From Tissierella creatinophila DSM 6911 (lineage in GTDB: Bacteria; Bacillota; Clostridia; Tissierellales; Tissierellaceae), in NCBI RefSeq assembly GCF_001940565.1, contig NZ_LTDM01000004.1, positions 1-64,000 of the forward strand: a DNA stretch of 64,000 bases, in the 5' to 3' direction. A program made the position numbers and the translations under genes. Below are positions 33,653 through 43,759 of the stretch, in pieces. A model generated the notes under the pieces. It did no database searches and was not told the origin of the DNA. It was given only the letters and a program-made list of their open reading frames with translations. Position 1 is the first letter of the stretch; each line of letters starts with the position of its first letter.

Positions 33653-35605
33653 ATGGCTGTAGAAAAAATGCTAATGATGAATGTAATTGGTAGAATTGAA
33701 GATGTAGATAGTGTATTAGCGGATATAATATTGTCTGAAAAGGTAGAGTTAGTATCAGCCCAATCCCAAATTGAGGCAAACAACTTTGTATTTAAATTAA
33801 AAGATGAAAATATAGACAAAGCTATAGATTTAAACTATATTACTGAATTTGAAAAGGATAATATTTATGAAAATGAATTAAAAAGAGCAAGTGAATTAAA
33901 AGAAATGTTAGATATAAAATCAGATTATTTAAAAGGGCTTTCTAAGAAGAAATTTAATCAAATAAATGATAATGATAGATTTAATAAGATTTATGATAAA
34001 GTTAAAAATTGCTATGATAAACTAAATAAAAATAAACTCAAGTTAGAGGAAATAGACAATATTTATAAAAGTTTTTGTAAAATATCTAATATAGATATAG
34101 ATATGGAAGATCTTGGTAACCTAAACTATTTCGACTTTAAATTTGGAATTTTATCTAAAGAAGATAGAATAAAGTTGAAAAAGAATTATGAAAATATATT
34201 GGCAGTTATCTTTCATACAGGGACAAGTGATGAAGGTGAAGTATATTTAGTCCTATATCCTTGTAATATAGAAGAAGAAATGGGTAGAATTTTGCGTTCT
34301 TTAAACTTTAAAGAACTGATGGTTCCAGATGAATATACAAATACACCAAAAAGTGTAGAAGATACACTTGCAGAAACAAAGATTAATTTAGAAAAAGATA
34401 TAGTTATATTAGAAAAAGATTTACAAAAACACAAGGAAACATATAGTGAAGATATAGGTTTTATTTATAATAACTTAAAGATTAAAGAAAGAATAGAAGA
34501 ATTAAAAATTTATATGTCAAAATCCAATAAATATTTTTATCTATCTGGATGGATTGGTATTAAAGATAAAGACTATATAGTGGATATGTTATCACAATAT
34601 AAGGACCTTTTAATAATATTTGAAACCGAAGGTGGAACAACTCCTCCTACAAGATTAAAAAATTTAAAAATTTTTAAGCCATTTGAGATGCTTGTAAAGA
34701 TGTATGGAACACCATCTTATGATGAACTTGATCCCACTCCGTTTTTAAGTCTTTCTTATATGTTTTTGTTTGGTGCAATGTTTGGAGATTTAGGTCAAGG
34801 TTTAGTATTAATTTTGGGAGGGATCTTCTTAGCTAGAAAAAACAAGATGTTTGGAGGACTGCTTTCACGGTTAGGGTTTAGCTCTATGATTTTTGGAGGA
34901 TTGTATGGTGCAGTATTTGGGTTTGAAGATATTATCCCTGCCCTACTTATTAGACCCTTTGAAAATATAAATACAGTTCTTGCAGCTGCTGTATTTATAG
35001 GAATTATTCTGATACTGATCTCTTACATCTATGGACTTATAAATAGTGCTAAGAGAAAAGATATGGAAGATGGATTGTTTGGTAAAGAAGGGGTTGCAGG
35101 ATTGTTGTTTTATATAACACTACTTCTATTAATAGGAGGTAAACTTATAAATAAAACTATATTAAGTATGTGGATAGGCATACTCATTATAATAATATGT
35201 ATAGTAGCTATGGTCTTTAAGATGCCTTTAACTCATCTTATCAAGGGAAAGAGACCTCTTCATTGTGAAGATATATCAGGATATTATATTGAATCTGTGT
35301 TTTCCATTATAGAAACTCTCCTTAGTATGTTAAGTGGAACAGTTTCTTTTATAAGAGTAGGGGCCTTTGCTTTAACCCACGTGGGATTATTTATAGCATT
35401 TGAAACAATTGGAGAAATGATAGGAACTACTTCTGGAAATATAATAGTACTAATCATAGGAAATATAATAATCATTGGTCTTGAAGGTCTTATAGTATTT
35501 ATACAAGGATTAAGACTTCAATATTATGAATTATTTAGTAGATATTATAAAGGAGAAGGAAGAGAATTTAAATCAGTTAAAATTAATGGAGGGGAAATAA
35601 TATGA
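33653..35605 (+). CDS. ntpI: V/A-type ATPase subunit I (a subunit)
   Basis: A 650-aa stator membrane subunit that forms the ion half-channels against the c-ring. The N-terminal half is cytoplasmic with long coiled coils (about 60-130 and 240-290). The C-terminal half starts near residue 345 at PTRLKNLKIFKPFEMLVKMYG and carries about seven helices, with FGDLGQGLVLIL and the essential Arg region SFIRVGAFALTHVGL. Its stop overlaps the subunit K start (ATGA). Confidence 0.95.
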   Translation: MAVEKMLMMNVIGRIEDVDSVLADIILSEKVELVSAQSQIEANNFVFKLKDENIDKAIDLNYITEFEKDNIYENELKRASELKEMLDIKSDYLKGLSKKKFNQINDNDRFNKIYDKVKNCYDKLNKNKLKLEEIDNIYKSFCKISNIDIDMEDLGNLNYFDFKFGILSKEDRIKLKKNYENILAVIFHTGTSDEGEVYLVLYPCNIEEEMGRILRSLNFKELMVPDEYTNTPKSVEDTLAETKINLEKDIVILEKDLQKHKETYSEDIGFIYNNLKIKERIEELKIYMSKSNKYFYLSGWIGIKDKDYIVDMLSQYKDLLIIFETEGGTTPPTRLKNLKIFKPFEMLVKMYGTPSYDELDPTPFLSLSYMFLFGAMFGDLGQGLVLILGGIFLARKNKMFGGLLSRLGFSSMIFGGLYGAVFGFEDIIPALLIRPFENINTVLAAAVFIGIILILISYIYGLINSAKRKDMEDGLFGKEGVAGLLFYITLLLLIGGKLINKTILSMWIGILIIIICIVAMVFKMPLTHLIKGKRPLHCEDISGYYIESVFSIIETLLSMLSGTVSFIRVGAFALTHVGLFIAFETIGEMIGTTSGNIIVLIIGNIIIIGLEGLIVFIQGLRLQYYELFSRYYKGEGREFKSVKINGGEII

Positions 35606-36024
35606 AATTTATATTGATATCAGTAAGTTTAATAGTTTTATTAACAATTGGAACTGGAATTTTTATGATCTATAATGATATGTCCGCTAGTAGAAAGAAG
35701 CTTAAAAAAATTTTAAGAGCCAATCTTTTTGTTTTTTTACCTCTTTTAATAATATCTATAATAACTTTAGTACCACAGGCTATAAATGCCACATCAGCTC
35801 AAGCATCTGATCCTTCAGGACTTGGATTTATAGCAGCAGCTCTTTCTACAGGGCTTGCAACAGTAGGAGCAGGATATGCGGTAGGAATAGTAGGTTCTTC
35901 TGCTCTTGGAGCTGTTTCAGAAGATCCAAGCATACTTGGTAAAACATTAATATTTGTAGGACTTGCAGAGGGTATAGCTATATATGGTCTTATAGTTTCT
36001 ATATTGATCTTAGGAAGAATATAA
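35602..36024 (+). CDS. ntpK: V/A-type ATPase subunit K (c-ring proteolipid)
   Basis: A 140-aa c-ring subunit. Two extra N-terminal hydrophobic segments (about 2-23 and 43-62) precede a single c-type hairpin (about 74-97 and 113-138). The hairpin has GAGYAVGIVGSSALGA, the loop SEDPSILGK and the ion-binding Glu in GLAEGIAIYGLI. The duplicated hairpin of Enterococcus NtpK is not seen, so each protomer has one ion site. The Gln and Ser/Thr ligands associated with Na+ sites are not evident (E is followed by G). It starts in a 4-nt overlap with subunit I. Confidence 0.92.
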   Translation: MKFILISVSLIVLLTIGTGIFMIYNDMSASRKKLKKILRANLFVFLPLLIISIITLVPQAINATSAQASDPSGLGFIAAALSTGLATVGAGYAVGIVGSSALGAVSEDPSILGKTLIFVGLAEGIAIYGLIVSILILGRI

Positions 36025-36026
36025 AA

Positions 36027-36332
36027 ATGAAATCTTTTTTAATTAGTGATAATAAAGATACCCTATGGGGACTTAGACTCTCTGGTATAGAAGGAGTTTT
36101 AGTTAATACTGATGAAGAAATAAAAAGTGAATTTAAAAGAGTTATAAACAATCCTGAGATTGGTATTGTAATTTTAACAGAGGATATATTTGAAGAGATA
36201 AAGGATGAAGTACTAGAGTTTAAACTATCCTCTGATACTCCTCTTATAACTACTATTCCAGATATTGGTGGATTGAGGGATAAAAACTTTATAATGAGGT
36301 ATGTAAAAGAGTCTATAGGTATAAAAATTTAG
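36027..36332 (+). CDS. V/A-type ATPase subunit F
   Basis: A 101-aa small alpha/beta subunit of the central shaft. The start MKSFLISDNKDTLWGLRLSG and the middle GIVILTEDIFEEI are typical of subunit F. It begins 2 nt after subunit K, and subunit E follows after 11 nt. (In Enterococcus nomenclature this is NtpG.). Confidence 0.9.
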   Translation: MKSFLISDNKDTLWGLRLSGIEGVLVNTDEEIKSEFKRVINNPEIGIVILTEDIFEEIKDEVLEFKLSSDTPLITTIPDIGGLRDKNFIMRYVKESIGIKI

Positions 36333-36343
36333 GTGGTGATTTT

Positions 36344-36973
36344 TTGATTACTATTGAAGATAAATTAGATATTTTCTATAAATTGGTATTTAAGAATGAA
36401 GAAGAAAAAGCTCAAGAAAGATTAGAAAATATAGAGATACAACATAAAAGGATTTTAAATGATAAGATAGTAGAATTAGAAAAAATGAAGGAACAAAATA
36501 TTAATAGAAGAAAAAACTTAGCACAAATTCAAAAAAACGAAATGATATCTAAAGCTATTGGAGAGGATAAACGCAAACTTTTAATAAAAAGGGAAGAGCT
36601 TCTAAAAGATTTAATTAGTTCTCTAGAGATAAAAGCTAAAGAATTTACTAGTACAATAGAGTATAGAGAATATATGTTAAAAAGATTAAAAGACACTTTA
36701 AAGGAATCAGATGAAAAAGATATAATAATAAAATTAAACAAAGAAGATAGTAAAAAACTACAAAAAGAATTATTAGAAGTAGCTAAAGAGTTCAACGAAA
36801 ACTTATCTTTTGAAGAATTAAATAAAGATGCAATTGGCGGATTTGTAATAACAGATAAAGCTAAGACTTATAGCTTAGACAATAGTTTTAAAAGTATTAT
36901 TGAAGAGAATAGATATAAGATAGGGAAAGAACTTTATACATCTTTAGAAAAGATAGGTGATTTAAATGAGTAG
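36344..36973 (+). CDS. ntpE: V/A-type ATPase subunit E
   Basis: A 209-aa peripheral-stalk subunit. A long charged coiled coil (about 15-110) is followed by a mixed C-terminal domain containing DAIGGFVITDKAKTYSLDNS, the family signature that binds the catalytic head. The TTG start at 36344 follows AGGTGGTGA. Its end overlaps subunit A by 8 nt. Confidence 0.9.
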   Translation: MITIEDKLDIFYKLVFKNEEEKAQERLENIEIQHKRILNDKIVELEKMKEQNINRRKNLAQIQKNEMISKAIGEDKRKLLIKREELLKDLISSLEIKAKEFTSTIEYREYMLKRLKDTLKESDEKDIIIKLNKEDSKKLQKELLEVAKEFNENLSFEELNKDAIGGFVITDKAKTYSLDNSFKSIIEENRYKIGKELYTSLEKIGDLNE

Positions 36974-38738
36974 CTTGGTGGGGAAAATCTCTATGATAAA
37001 TGGTCCTGTAATCCTAGGGGAAAATATGACTGGATTTAAGATGAGAGAGATGGTTCTTGTAGGTGAAAAAAAACTTATAGGAGAAATAATTTCAATAGAT
37101 AAAGACAGTGGTATTATACAAGTATATGAGGAAACAGAAGGACTAAAAAGGGATGAAAAAATTGTATCTACAGGTAAGCCTTTATCACTTAAATTGGGTC
37201 CTGGAATGCTAGGAAATATGTTTGATGGTATTCAAAGACCCCTTAAAAGTATAAAAGATAATTTTGGAGATTTTATTCCAGAAGGTATAGGGCTTATATC
37301 TATAGATGAAGAAAAAGAATGGGATGTAGAAATAGATGTAAAGGTAGGAGATACCGTTAAAGAAGGAGAGATATTTGCAAAAGTGCAGGAAACAGAATTA
37401 ATAAAGCACAAACTTTTAGTTAATATAGGAGTAAATGGTAAGGTTACTAAAGTTATAGAGGATGGAAAGTACAATATAGAGACAGATCTTGTAGAGGTGG
37501 AAGATGAAAAGGGTAAAAAACATAATCTAAAGATGTATCAAGAATGGCCCGTTAGAATTCCAAGACCTATAAAAGAAAGACTTCCTATAGATAAACTACT
37601 AGTTACAGGGCAAAGGGTATTAGATATATTTTTTCCAATAGCAAAGGGTGGTACTGCTGCTCTCCCAGGGGGCTTTGGTACTGGGAAAACTATGACGCAA
37701 CATCAACTTGCAAAATGGTCTGATGCAGATATTATAGTATATGTAGGTTGTGGTGAGAGAGGAAATGAGATGACAGAAGTACTAGAAGATTTTCCAAAAC
37801 TGATAGACCCTAAGACTGATAAGCCTATAATGCAAAGAACAATCCTTATAGCCAATACTTCAAATATGCCAGTAGCAGCGAGGGAAGCAAGTATATATAC
37901 GGGTATCACTATGGCAGAATACTTTAGGGATATGGGTTATCATGTAGCTGTTATGGCGGACTCGACTTCTCGTTGGGCTGAGGCACTAAGGGAAATATCA
38001 GGTAGATTAGAAGAGATGCCTGCAGAAGAAGGATATCCTGCATATCTTCCATCTAGACTTGCACAGTTTTATGAAAGAGCTGGCTATGTAGAATCCCTCT
38101 CTGATAATGATGGTTCTGTAACTATAATAGGTGCAGTTTCACCTGCTGGAGGAGACTTTTCAGAACCTGTTACAGAAAATACTAAGAGATTTGTAAATGT
38201 GTTTTTAGGATTGGATAGAGAACTAGCTTATTCAAGGCATTATCCTGCTATCAACTGGCTAAATAGCTATAGTGGATATATGAATATGCTTAAAAATTAC
38301 TATGAAATGAACCTTGATGAAGATATAGAAGATTTAAGAGCTAAGATGTTAAAGGTTTTATATGAAGAAAGTAGATTGCTTGAAATAGTGCTTCTGGTAG
38401 GAGAAGATGTACTGCCTGATGAACAAAGACATATTCTTGAGATAGCCAAGGTAATAAAAATTGGATTTTTACAACAAAATGCTTTTCATAGAGAGGATAC
38501 GTACGTACCTCTGCAAAAACAATTAGAAATGCTAAAGACAATAGACTTACTATATGAAAGAGGTCTTGAAGCTATAAAGATGGGGATTCCTATTTCTAAG
38601 GTAAGAAATGGAGAATTGTATGATGAAGTTATCAAGATGAAATATACTATACCAAATAATGATATAGAAAAAATTGATAGAATTAAAAATCTAATAAATA
38701 ATTTTTATGATAAATTAGAATTAGATTATTCTAGATAG
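36966..38738 (+). CDS. ntpA: V/A-type ATPase catalytic subunit A
   Basis: A 590-aa catalytic head subunit. The beta-barrel N-domain (about 1-75) is followed by the bulge domain typical of A subunits (about 110-185). The nucleotide-binding domain has the P-loop [13 protein letters not shown] and downstream [20 protein letters not shown], with [20 protein letters not shown]. The Tyr/Phe-rich C-terminus is complete. It overlaps subunit E by 8 nt and shares its last base with an upstream GTG of subunit B. Confidence 0.97.
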   Translation: MSSLVGKISMINGPVILGENMTGFKMREMVLVGEKKLIGEIISIDKDSGIIQVYEETEGLKRDEKIVSTGKPLSLKLGPGMLGNMFDGIQRPLKSIKDNFGDFIPEGIGLISIDEEKEWDVEIDVKVGDTVKEGEIFAKVQETELIKHKLLVNIGVNGKVTKVIEDGKYNIETDLVEVEDEKGKKHNLKMYQEWPVRIPRPIKERLPIDKLLVTGQRVLDIFFPIAKGGTAALPGGFGTGKTMTQHQLAKWSDADIIVYVGCGERGNEMTEVLEDFPKLIDPKTDKPIMQRTILIANTSNMPVAAREASIYTGITMAEYFRDMGYHVAVMADSTSRWAEALREISGRLEEMPAEEGYPAYLPSRLAQFYERAGYVESLSDNDGSVTIIGAVSPAGGDFSEPVTENTKRFVNVFLGLDRELAYSRHYPAINWLNSYSGYMNMLKNYYEMNLDEDIEDLRAKMLKVLYEESRLLEIVLLVGEDVLPDEQRHILEIAKVIKIGFLQQNAFHREDTYVPLQKQLEMLKTIDLLYERGLEAIKMGIPISKVRNGELYDEVIKMKYTIPNNDIEKIDRIKNLINNFYDKLELDYSR

Positions 38739-38749
38739 TGGGTGATTTT

Positions 38750-40135
38750 TTGAAAAAGGAATATTTAGTATTAGATAAAGTAGCAGGTTCTATTATAGAA
38801 CTATCAAAAGTTCATAGGGTAGGGTATGGAGAAATAGTGCATGTAGAAGATAGTGAAGGAGAAAAAAAGCTAGGGCGAGTAATTAAAATAGACAAAGATA
38901 AAGTAATAGTTCAAGTATTTGGAGCAACGCTTGGTCATTCAATAGAAAATACTAAGGTAAGTTTTGCAGGTAGGCCTTTTGAGATACCACTTTCAAAAGA
39001 TATATTGGGAAGAACCTTCAATGGTGTAGGGGAAGCCATAGATAATGGAGGGGATATATACTCAGATAAATTTTATAATGTAAATGGTAGACCTATAAAC
39101 CCTGTAGCAAGAGAATATCCAAGAGACTATATTCAAACAGGAATCTCCACTATTGATGGACTAATAACGCTTATTAGAGGTCAAAAGCTACCTATATTTT
39201 CTGGTTCGGGTCTTCCTCACAATGAGTTAGCCGCTCAAATAGTTAGACAAGCAAAGATACAAACCAAGGAAAATGAAAGTAATAACTTTTCTATAGTATT
39301 TGCAGCTATAGGGGTAAAACATGATGAAGCATTTTTCTTTAAAGAAGCCTTTAAAAAAGCAGGAGTAGAGAGTAATGTGGTTATGTATATAAACTATGCA
39401 GATGATCCTATAATGGAGAGGATAATAGCACCAAGATGTGCACTTACGGCTGCAGAGTATTTAGCTTTTGAAGAAAACAGACATGTATTAGTAATAATGA
39501 CAGATATAACCAGTTATGGTGAGGCGCTTAGAGAAGTATCATCTTTAAGAGAAGAAGTTCCTAGTAGAAGAGGGTATCCGGGATATCTTTACTCTGATTT
39601 AGCAAGTCTTTATGAAAGGGCAGGTATGCTTAAAGATGGAGAGGGTTCTGTAACGCTAATTCCCATTCTGACCATGCCAAATGATGATATAACTCATCCT
39701 ATCCCAGATCTTACAGGATATATAACGGAAGGACAGATAGTTTTATCAAGAGATCTTTTTCAAAAAAATATCTATCCTCCAATAAATGTACTTCCTTCAC
39801 TTTCAAGACTTATGAAAGATGGTATAGGAGAAGGATATACAAGAGAAGATCATCCAGATATATCAAACCAACTTTTTTCTGCTTATTCTAAAGTACAAGA
39901 TATAAGAGCACTAGCACAAATAGTAGGAGAAGAAGATTTATCTGAAAATGATAAAAAATATATGGAGTTTGGAGAGGCTTTTGAAAAAGAATTTGCAAAT
40001 CAAGAGTATAATGAAAATAGAGATATAAATGATACACTAGATCTTGCTTGGAAAATAGTATCTCTATTACCTAAAGATGAGTTGGATAGGCTTGATCCTA
40101 AGACAATACAAAAGTATATGAAAACAGGTGATTAG
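38750..40135 (+). CDS. ntpB: V/A-type ATPase regulatory subunit B
   Basis: A 461-aa non-catalytic head subunit. It has [20 protein letters not shown] in place of a P-loop, and [20 protein letters not shown] and [20 protein letters not shown] as in all B subunits. TTG at 38750 is preferred because it follows GGGTGAT directly and opens with [12 protein letters not shown]. The in-frame GTG at 38738 lies inside the subunit A stop and ahead of the ribosome site. Subunit D follows immediately. Confidence 0.96.
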   Translation: MKKEYLVLDKVAGSIIELSKVHRVGYGEIVHVEDSEGEKKLGRVIKIDKDKVIVQVFGATLGHSIENTKVSFAGRPFEIPLSKDILGRTFNGVGEAIDNGGDIYSDKFYNVNGRPINPVAREYPRDYIQTGISTIDGLITLIRGQKLPIFSGSGLPHNELAAQIVRQAKIQTKENESNNFSIVFAAIGVKHDEAFFFKEAFKKAGVESNVVMYINYADDPIMERIIAPRCALTAAEYLAFEENRHVLVIMTDITSYGEALREVSSLREEVPSRRGYPGYLYSDLASLYERAGMLKDGEGSVTLIPILTMPNDDITHPIPDLTGYITEGQIVLSRDLFQKNIYPPINVLPSLSRLMKDGIGEGYTREDHPDISNQLFSAYSKVQDIRALAQIVGEEDLSENDKKYMEFGEAFEKEFANQEYNENRDINDTLDLAWKIVSLLPKDELDRLDPKTIQKYMKTGD

Positions 40136-40747
40136 ATGGCAGTATATAAAATGACTCCCACTAAGGCTAATCTTATAAAAGCTAAAAACTCATTAGAATT
40201 TGCTAAAAAGGGATATGAGTTACTAGATAGAAAGAGGACTGTATTAATAAGAGAAATGATGAGCCTAATAGATAAGGTAAAAGAACTTCAGGAAAATATT
40301 GATAAAAAGTTTCAAGCTTCTTATGAAAATTTAAAATTTGCCAATATAACTATGGGTTCTGAAGCAGTTGAAAAAATAGCATTATCTCTTGAAAAAGAAG
40401 ATCAATTTGAAATATTATTTAAATCCGTTATGGGAGTTGAGCTTCCAACTATAAAGAGAGATGATACATCATTTACTACAGAATATGGTTTTTTTAGAAC
40501 AAATCCTGCATTTGATAAAGCAGTTTTAAGTTTTGTAGATATTAGAAAGCTTATATATGAACTTGCAGAGTTAGAAAACTCAGTATATAAACTTGCAATG
40601 GAAATAAAGAAGACTCAAAAAAGAGCTAATGCACTAGATAAAATTCAAATTCCAAAATATATTTCTACAATTAAATATATAGAGGAAGTACTTGAAGAAA
40701 AAGAAAGAGAGGACTTCTTTAGACTTAAAAGAGTTAAAGGAAGATAA
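40136..40747 (+). CDS. ntpD: V/A-type ATPase subunit D (central shaft)
   Basis: A 203-aa long antiparallel coiled coil that forms the rotor axle. The opening TPTKANLIKAKNSLEFAKKG and the C-terminal KKTQKRANALDKIQIPKYI are family signatures. It starts directly after the subunit B stop and ends the operon, with a strong terminator 4 nt later. Confidence 0.94.
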   Translation: MAVYKMTPTKANLIKAKNSLEFAKKGYELLDRKRTVLIREMMSLIDKVKELQENIDKKFQASYENLKFANITMGSEAVEKIALSLEKEDQFEILFKSVMGVELPTIKRDDTSFTTEYGFFRTNPAFDKAVLSFVDIRKLIYELAELENSVYKLAMEIKKTQKRANALDKIQIPKYISTIKYIEEVLEEKEREDFFRLKRVKGR

Positions 40748-40751
40748 AGAT

Positions 40752-40798
40752 AAAAAATGATTGAACTTTAGATATATGAGTTCAATCATTTTTTATTT
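40752..40798 (+). terminator. Terminator of the V/A-ATPase operon
   Basis: Perfect 16-bp stem, AAAAAATGATTGAACT (40752-40767) with AGTTCAATCATTTTTT (40779-40794), an 11-nt loop and a T-tract. Confidence 0.92.
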
Positions 40799-40911
40799 TG
40801 CTATATAATCAGTTGATAATAAATTATACAATATAGAATTTATTTAATAATTATAAATTGGGTAAGAGAAGAAAGAAGGGGAAAAAAGAATTAAACGGAG
40901 GGATGAAAGTT

Positions 40912-42057
40912 ATGTATGAAATAGTAAAAGATTTTCCAAATAAGATAATATTTGAAAAAGAAGGACCATTTATGAGTCTTTATCAGCCAACTCATAAATC
41001 ACGTCCTGAAAACATGCAAGATCCTATTAGGTTTAAAAACTTAGTACAACAACTAGAAAACTCATTAAAAAAAGGGTATCCTGAACAAGTAGATAAGCTT
41101 ATGAAACCATTTTATGATATAGCAGAGGATAAAATCTTTTGGAACAATACAAGTGAAGGGCTAGTGGTTCTTGCTAATAAAAATAAATGTGTAGTCTATA
41201 AATTAAATAGGAGCGTAGATGAATTAGCAATTGTAGCAAATAGTTTTCATATAAAACCACTTATTAGAAATTTTCAATCTGCCGATAATTATCATGTACT
41301 TGGTATAACTAGAAATGACTTTAATATTTATGAAGGAAATAGATATGGAATTGAAATGATAGATCTAGATAAAGATACTCCAAAGACATTAGAAGAAGTA
41401 TTAGGTGATGAATATACACAATCTCATATTAATACGGGTAGATATAGTGGTGGAGTCACTGGCTCACCAGTATTTCATGGACATGGTGGAAGAAAAGATG
41501 AAGTTGAGATTGACACCGAAAGATATTTTAGGTATATAGATAAGTTTATACTAGAAAACTTTTCCAATGAGATGAAACTTCCCCTTATATTAGTTGCACT
41601 TGATGAACACCAAGGAGAATTTAGAAATATAACTAAAAATAAATATTTATTAGATGAAAAAGTAAGTAAAGACCCTGAAGCACTAGCAAGAGAGGAGATA
41701 AAAGAACTTACTTGGAATAAAATGGAGACTTTATATATTCAAAAGACAAAAGATTTAGTTGATAGATACGGTCTTCAAAGCTCTAAGTTTTTAGGAACCG
41801 ATGATTTAGCAGAAATAGCTAGGGCTGCACTTGAAGGTAGAATAGATACACTTATGATAGAGTCAGGACACATAGAACCAGGTATGGTGAATAGACAAAC
41901 TGGAGAAATTGAAAGAGGAAATTTAGATAATCCGGAATTTGATGATATACTAGATGACTTAGGAGAAATGGCACTTAAATCTCAAAGTGAAGTAGTAGTC
42001 CTCCCCAAAGAAAGAATGCCAAGTAATAGAGGCATAGCTGCAATATTTAGATATTAA
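40912..42057 (+). CDS. baeRF-type (bacterial archaeo-eukaryotic release factor-like) protein
   Basis: A 381-aa soluble protein resembling the bacterial eRF1-like (baeRF) families. The N-terminal domain has PFMSLYQPTHKSRPE. The middle region holds PVFHGHGGRKDEVEIDTER followed by YFRYIDKFI, a characteristic Gly/His segment leading into an RNase-H-like/eRF1 core (LILVALDEHQGEFR). The C-terminus has the L7Ae-like pattern DLAEIARAALEGRIDTLMIE. The start at 40912 follows GGAGGG by 9 nt. A TTG-started extension from 40858 adds a Lys-rich stretch upstream of that site and is rejected. A role in ribosome rescue or hibernation has been proposed for such proteins but not shown. Confidence 0.8.
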   Translation: MYEIVKDFPNKIIFEKEGPFMSLYQPTHKSRPENMQDPIRFKNLVQQLENSLKKGYPEQVDKLMKPFYDIAEDKIFWNNTSEGLVVLANKNKCVVYKLNRSVDELAIVANSFHIKPLIRNFQSADNYHVLGITRNDFNIYEGNRYGIEMIDLDKDTPKTLEEVLGDEYTQSHINTGRYSGGVTGSPVFHGHGGRKDEVEIDTERYFRYIDKFILENFSNEMKLPLILVALDEHQGEFRNITKNKYLLDEKVSKDPEALAREEIKELTWNKMETLYIQKTKDLVDRYGLQSSKFLGTDDLAEIARAALEGRIDTLMIESGHIEPGMVNRQTGEIERGNLDNPEFDDILDDLGEMALKSQSEVVVLPKERMPSNRGIAAIFRY

Positions 42058-42111
42058 AATGACAACAGTTATGTTTATATCACTATTGTAAAGTAAATGT
42101 TTTATAATAAA

Positions 42112-42167
42112 AAATTAAGCAGTCAAAGCTCGATATTATGTCGAACTGAGGCTGCTTAATTTTTTTA
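42112..42167 (+). terminator. Terminator after the baeRF gene
   Basis: ATTAAGCAG pairs with CTGCTTAAT around an internally structured loop containing CGA/TCG. A T7 tract follows. Confidence 0.85.
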
Positions 42168-42298
42168 TAGTAAACATTATTATAAAAACAAATATAATTG
42201 TTTTACTATCAAAATATCAGGTATAAATTATATAAGTAGAATAATAATAAAACAAATGATTATTTATAGATATATAATAAATGCAGGAGGAAAACATT

Positions 42299-43150
42299 AT
42301 GAAATGGCAAGGTAGAAGAAGGAGTTCCAATGTAGAGGATAGAAGAAGTAGTGGGGGAGGTGGACTTGCCTTCGGAGGTGGAGGAATAGGACTTATAATA
42401 ATAATAGTTCTATCTCTACTTGGTGGAGGAAATATAGGAGATATCTTGGGAAATATAACTGGAGGAGATACAGGAGGACAAGTCCCCTATGAAGAGACTT
42501 CTAGAGATAAAGAGCTTGCAGAATTTGTTTCTGTTGTACTTGCTGATACAGAAGATGTTTGGAAAGAAGTATTTAGAAAAAATGGTTTAGAATATAGAGA
42601 GCCAACATTAGTACTTTTTAGTGGAAGTGTACAATCTGCCTGTGGAGTAGCAGGGTCAGCTACTGGACCATTTTATTGCCCTCCCGATGAAAAACTATAT
42701 ATAGACTTAAGTTTTTATGATGATTTAAACAGAAAGTACGGAGCACCGGGCGACTTTGCAATGGCCTATGTAGTAGCTCATGAAGTAGGTCACCATGTAC
42801 AAAATTTACTCGGAATATCAGAAAAGGTTCAGGCTCTTCGTCCAAAGCTTAGTGAAAAAGAGTATAATAAGTACTCAGTAAAACTAGAACTTCAGGCAGA
42901 TTATTTAGCTGGTGTATGGGCTCATTATCAAGAAGATATGGGACTGTTAGAGGAAGGAGATTTGCAAGAAGCACTAGATGCTGCAAGTGCTGTTGGAGAT
43001 GATAGGCTACAAAAGCAAGCTACAGGAAGAGTCGCTCCAGATAGCTTTACTCATGGTACTTCTAAGCAGAGGATGGAATGGTTTTATAAAGGATATAATC
43101 TTGGAACATTAGAAGGTGGAGATACTTTTAATGATAGAAATTTTAGGTGA
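42299..43150 (+). CDS. ypfJ: Neutral zinc metallopeptidase (YpfJ family)
   Basis: A 283-aa membrane-anchored putative metallopeptidase. The charged, Gly-rich N-terminus (MKWQGRRRSSN) is followed by one membrane helix (about 28-43). A zinc-peptidase domain contains H161-E-V-G-H165-H in VVAHEVGHHVQNLLG and a distal LQADYLAGVWAHY that supplies the third ligand. The length and architecture match the KPN_02809/YpfJ family. The start at 42299 follows CAGGAGGA. The upstream in-frame ATG at 42281 precedes that ribosome site. The substrate is unknown. Confidence 0.92.
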   Translation: MKWQGRRRSSNVEDRRSSGGGGLAFGGGGIGLIIIIVLSLLGGGNIGDILGNITGGDTGGQVPYEETSRDKELAEFVSVVLADTEDVWKEVFRKNGLEYREPTLVLFSGSVQSACGVAGSATGPFYCPPDEKLYIDLSFYDDLNRKYGAPGDFAMAYVVAHEVGHHVQNLLGISEKVQALRPKLSEKEYNKYSVKLELQADYLAGVWAHYQEDMGLLEEGDLQEALDAASAVGDDRLQKQATGRVAPDSFTHGTSKQRMEWFYKGYNLGTLEGGDTFNDRNFR

Positions 43151-43155
43151 GAAAT

Positions 43156-43196
43156 AAAAAGATGGTAGAAAAATTAATTTTTCTACCATCTTTTTT
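43156..43196 (+). terminator. Terminator after ypfJ (40-nt palindrome)
   Basis: Perfect arms 43156-43175 and 43176-43195 (AAAAAGATGGTAGAAAAATT), with T6 at the 3' side. Confidence 0.92.
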
Positions 43197-43247
43197 ATTT
43201 TGTAGTAAAATAGTATATAGATAAATATAATAGGAGGGAAAGATTGG

Positions 43248-43718
43248 ATGAAAAATTTATACTTTTATGATACAATACTTGGAGTAGTTGGAATAATTGA
43301 CGATGAAAGTTCGATAATAGAAGTATTTTATGGTAAAGAAGAAAGAGAAGGATGCTATGTTTATGAGAGCCCTCTTATAAAGGAGACTTATAGACAACTA
43401 AAGCTCTATTTAGAAGGACAACTTAAAAAGATTGATGTTCCAATACATTTTGAAGGAACTGAGTTTCAAGTTAAAGTATGGAAGGCTTTAATGGATATAC
43501 CATATGGAGAAACTAGGAGTTATAAAGATATAGCTAAGAAGGTAGAAAGCCCTAAAGCATATAGAGCAGTAGGTATGACTAACAATAAAAATCCTATATC
43601 CATAATAGTTCCATGCCATAGAGTAATAGGTGCAAATGGTAAATTAATAGGTTATGGAGGTGGGATAGATATAAAGAAAAAATTACTAGATATAGAAAAA
43701 TCCAATTTGGATCTATAG
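43248..43718 (+). CDS. ogt: Methylated-DNA--protein-cysteine methyltransferase
   Basis: A 156-aa suicide repair enzyme that removes alkyl groups from O6-alkylguanine. The acceptor C123 is in [33 protein letters not shown] is the DNA-binding helix region with the Arg finger ([12 protein letters not shown]). Standard short Ogt length, without an Ada domain. A GGAGGG site precedes the ATG. uppP follows after 41 nt. Confidence 0.95.
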   Translation: MKNLYFYDTILGVVGIIDDESSIIEVFYGKEEREGCYVYESPLIKETYRQLKLYLEGQLKKIDVPIHFEGTEFQVKVWKALMDIPYGETRSYKDIAKKVESPKAYRAVGMTNNKNPISIIVPCHRVIGANGKLIGYGGGIDIKKKLLDIEKSNLDL

Positions 43719-43759
43719 AATCAGATAAAATACATATTTACATAATAAAGGAGAAAATA

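Noticed and set aside
38738-38749. GTG 38738 as start of ATPase subunit B
   Set aside because: It overlaps the subunit A stop and lies before the GGGTGAT ribosome site. TTG 38750 has proper spacing and gives the family N-terminus.
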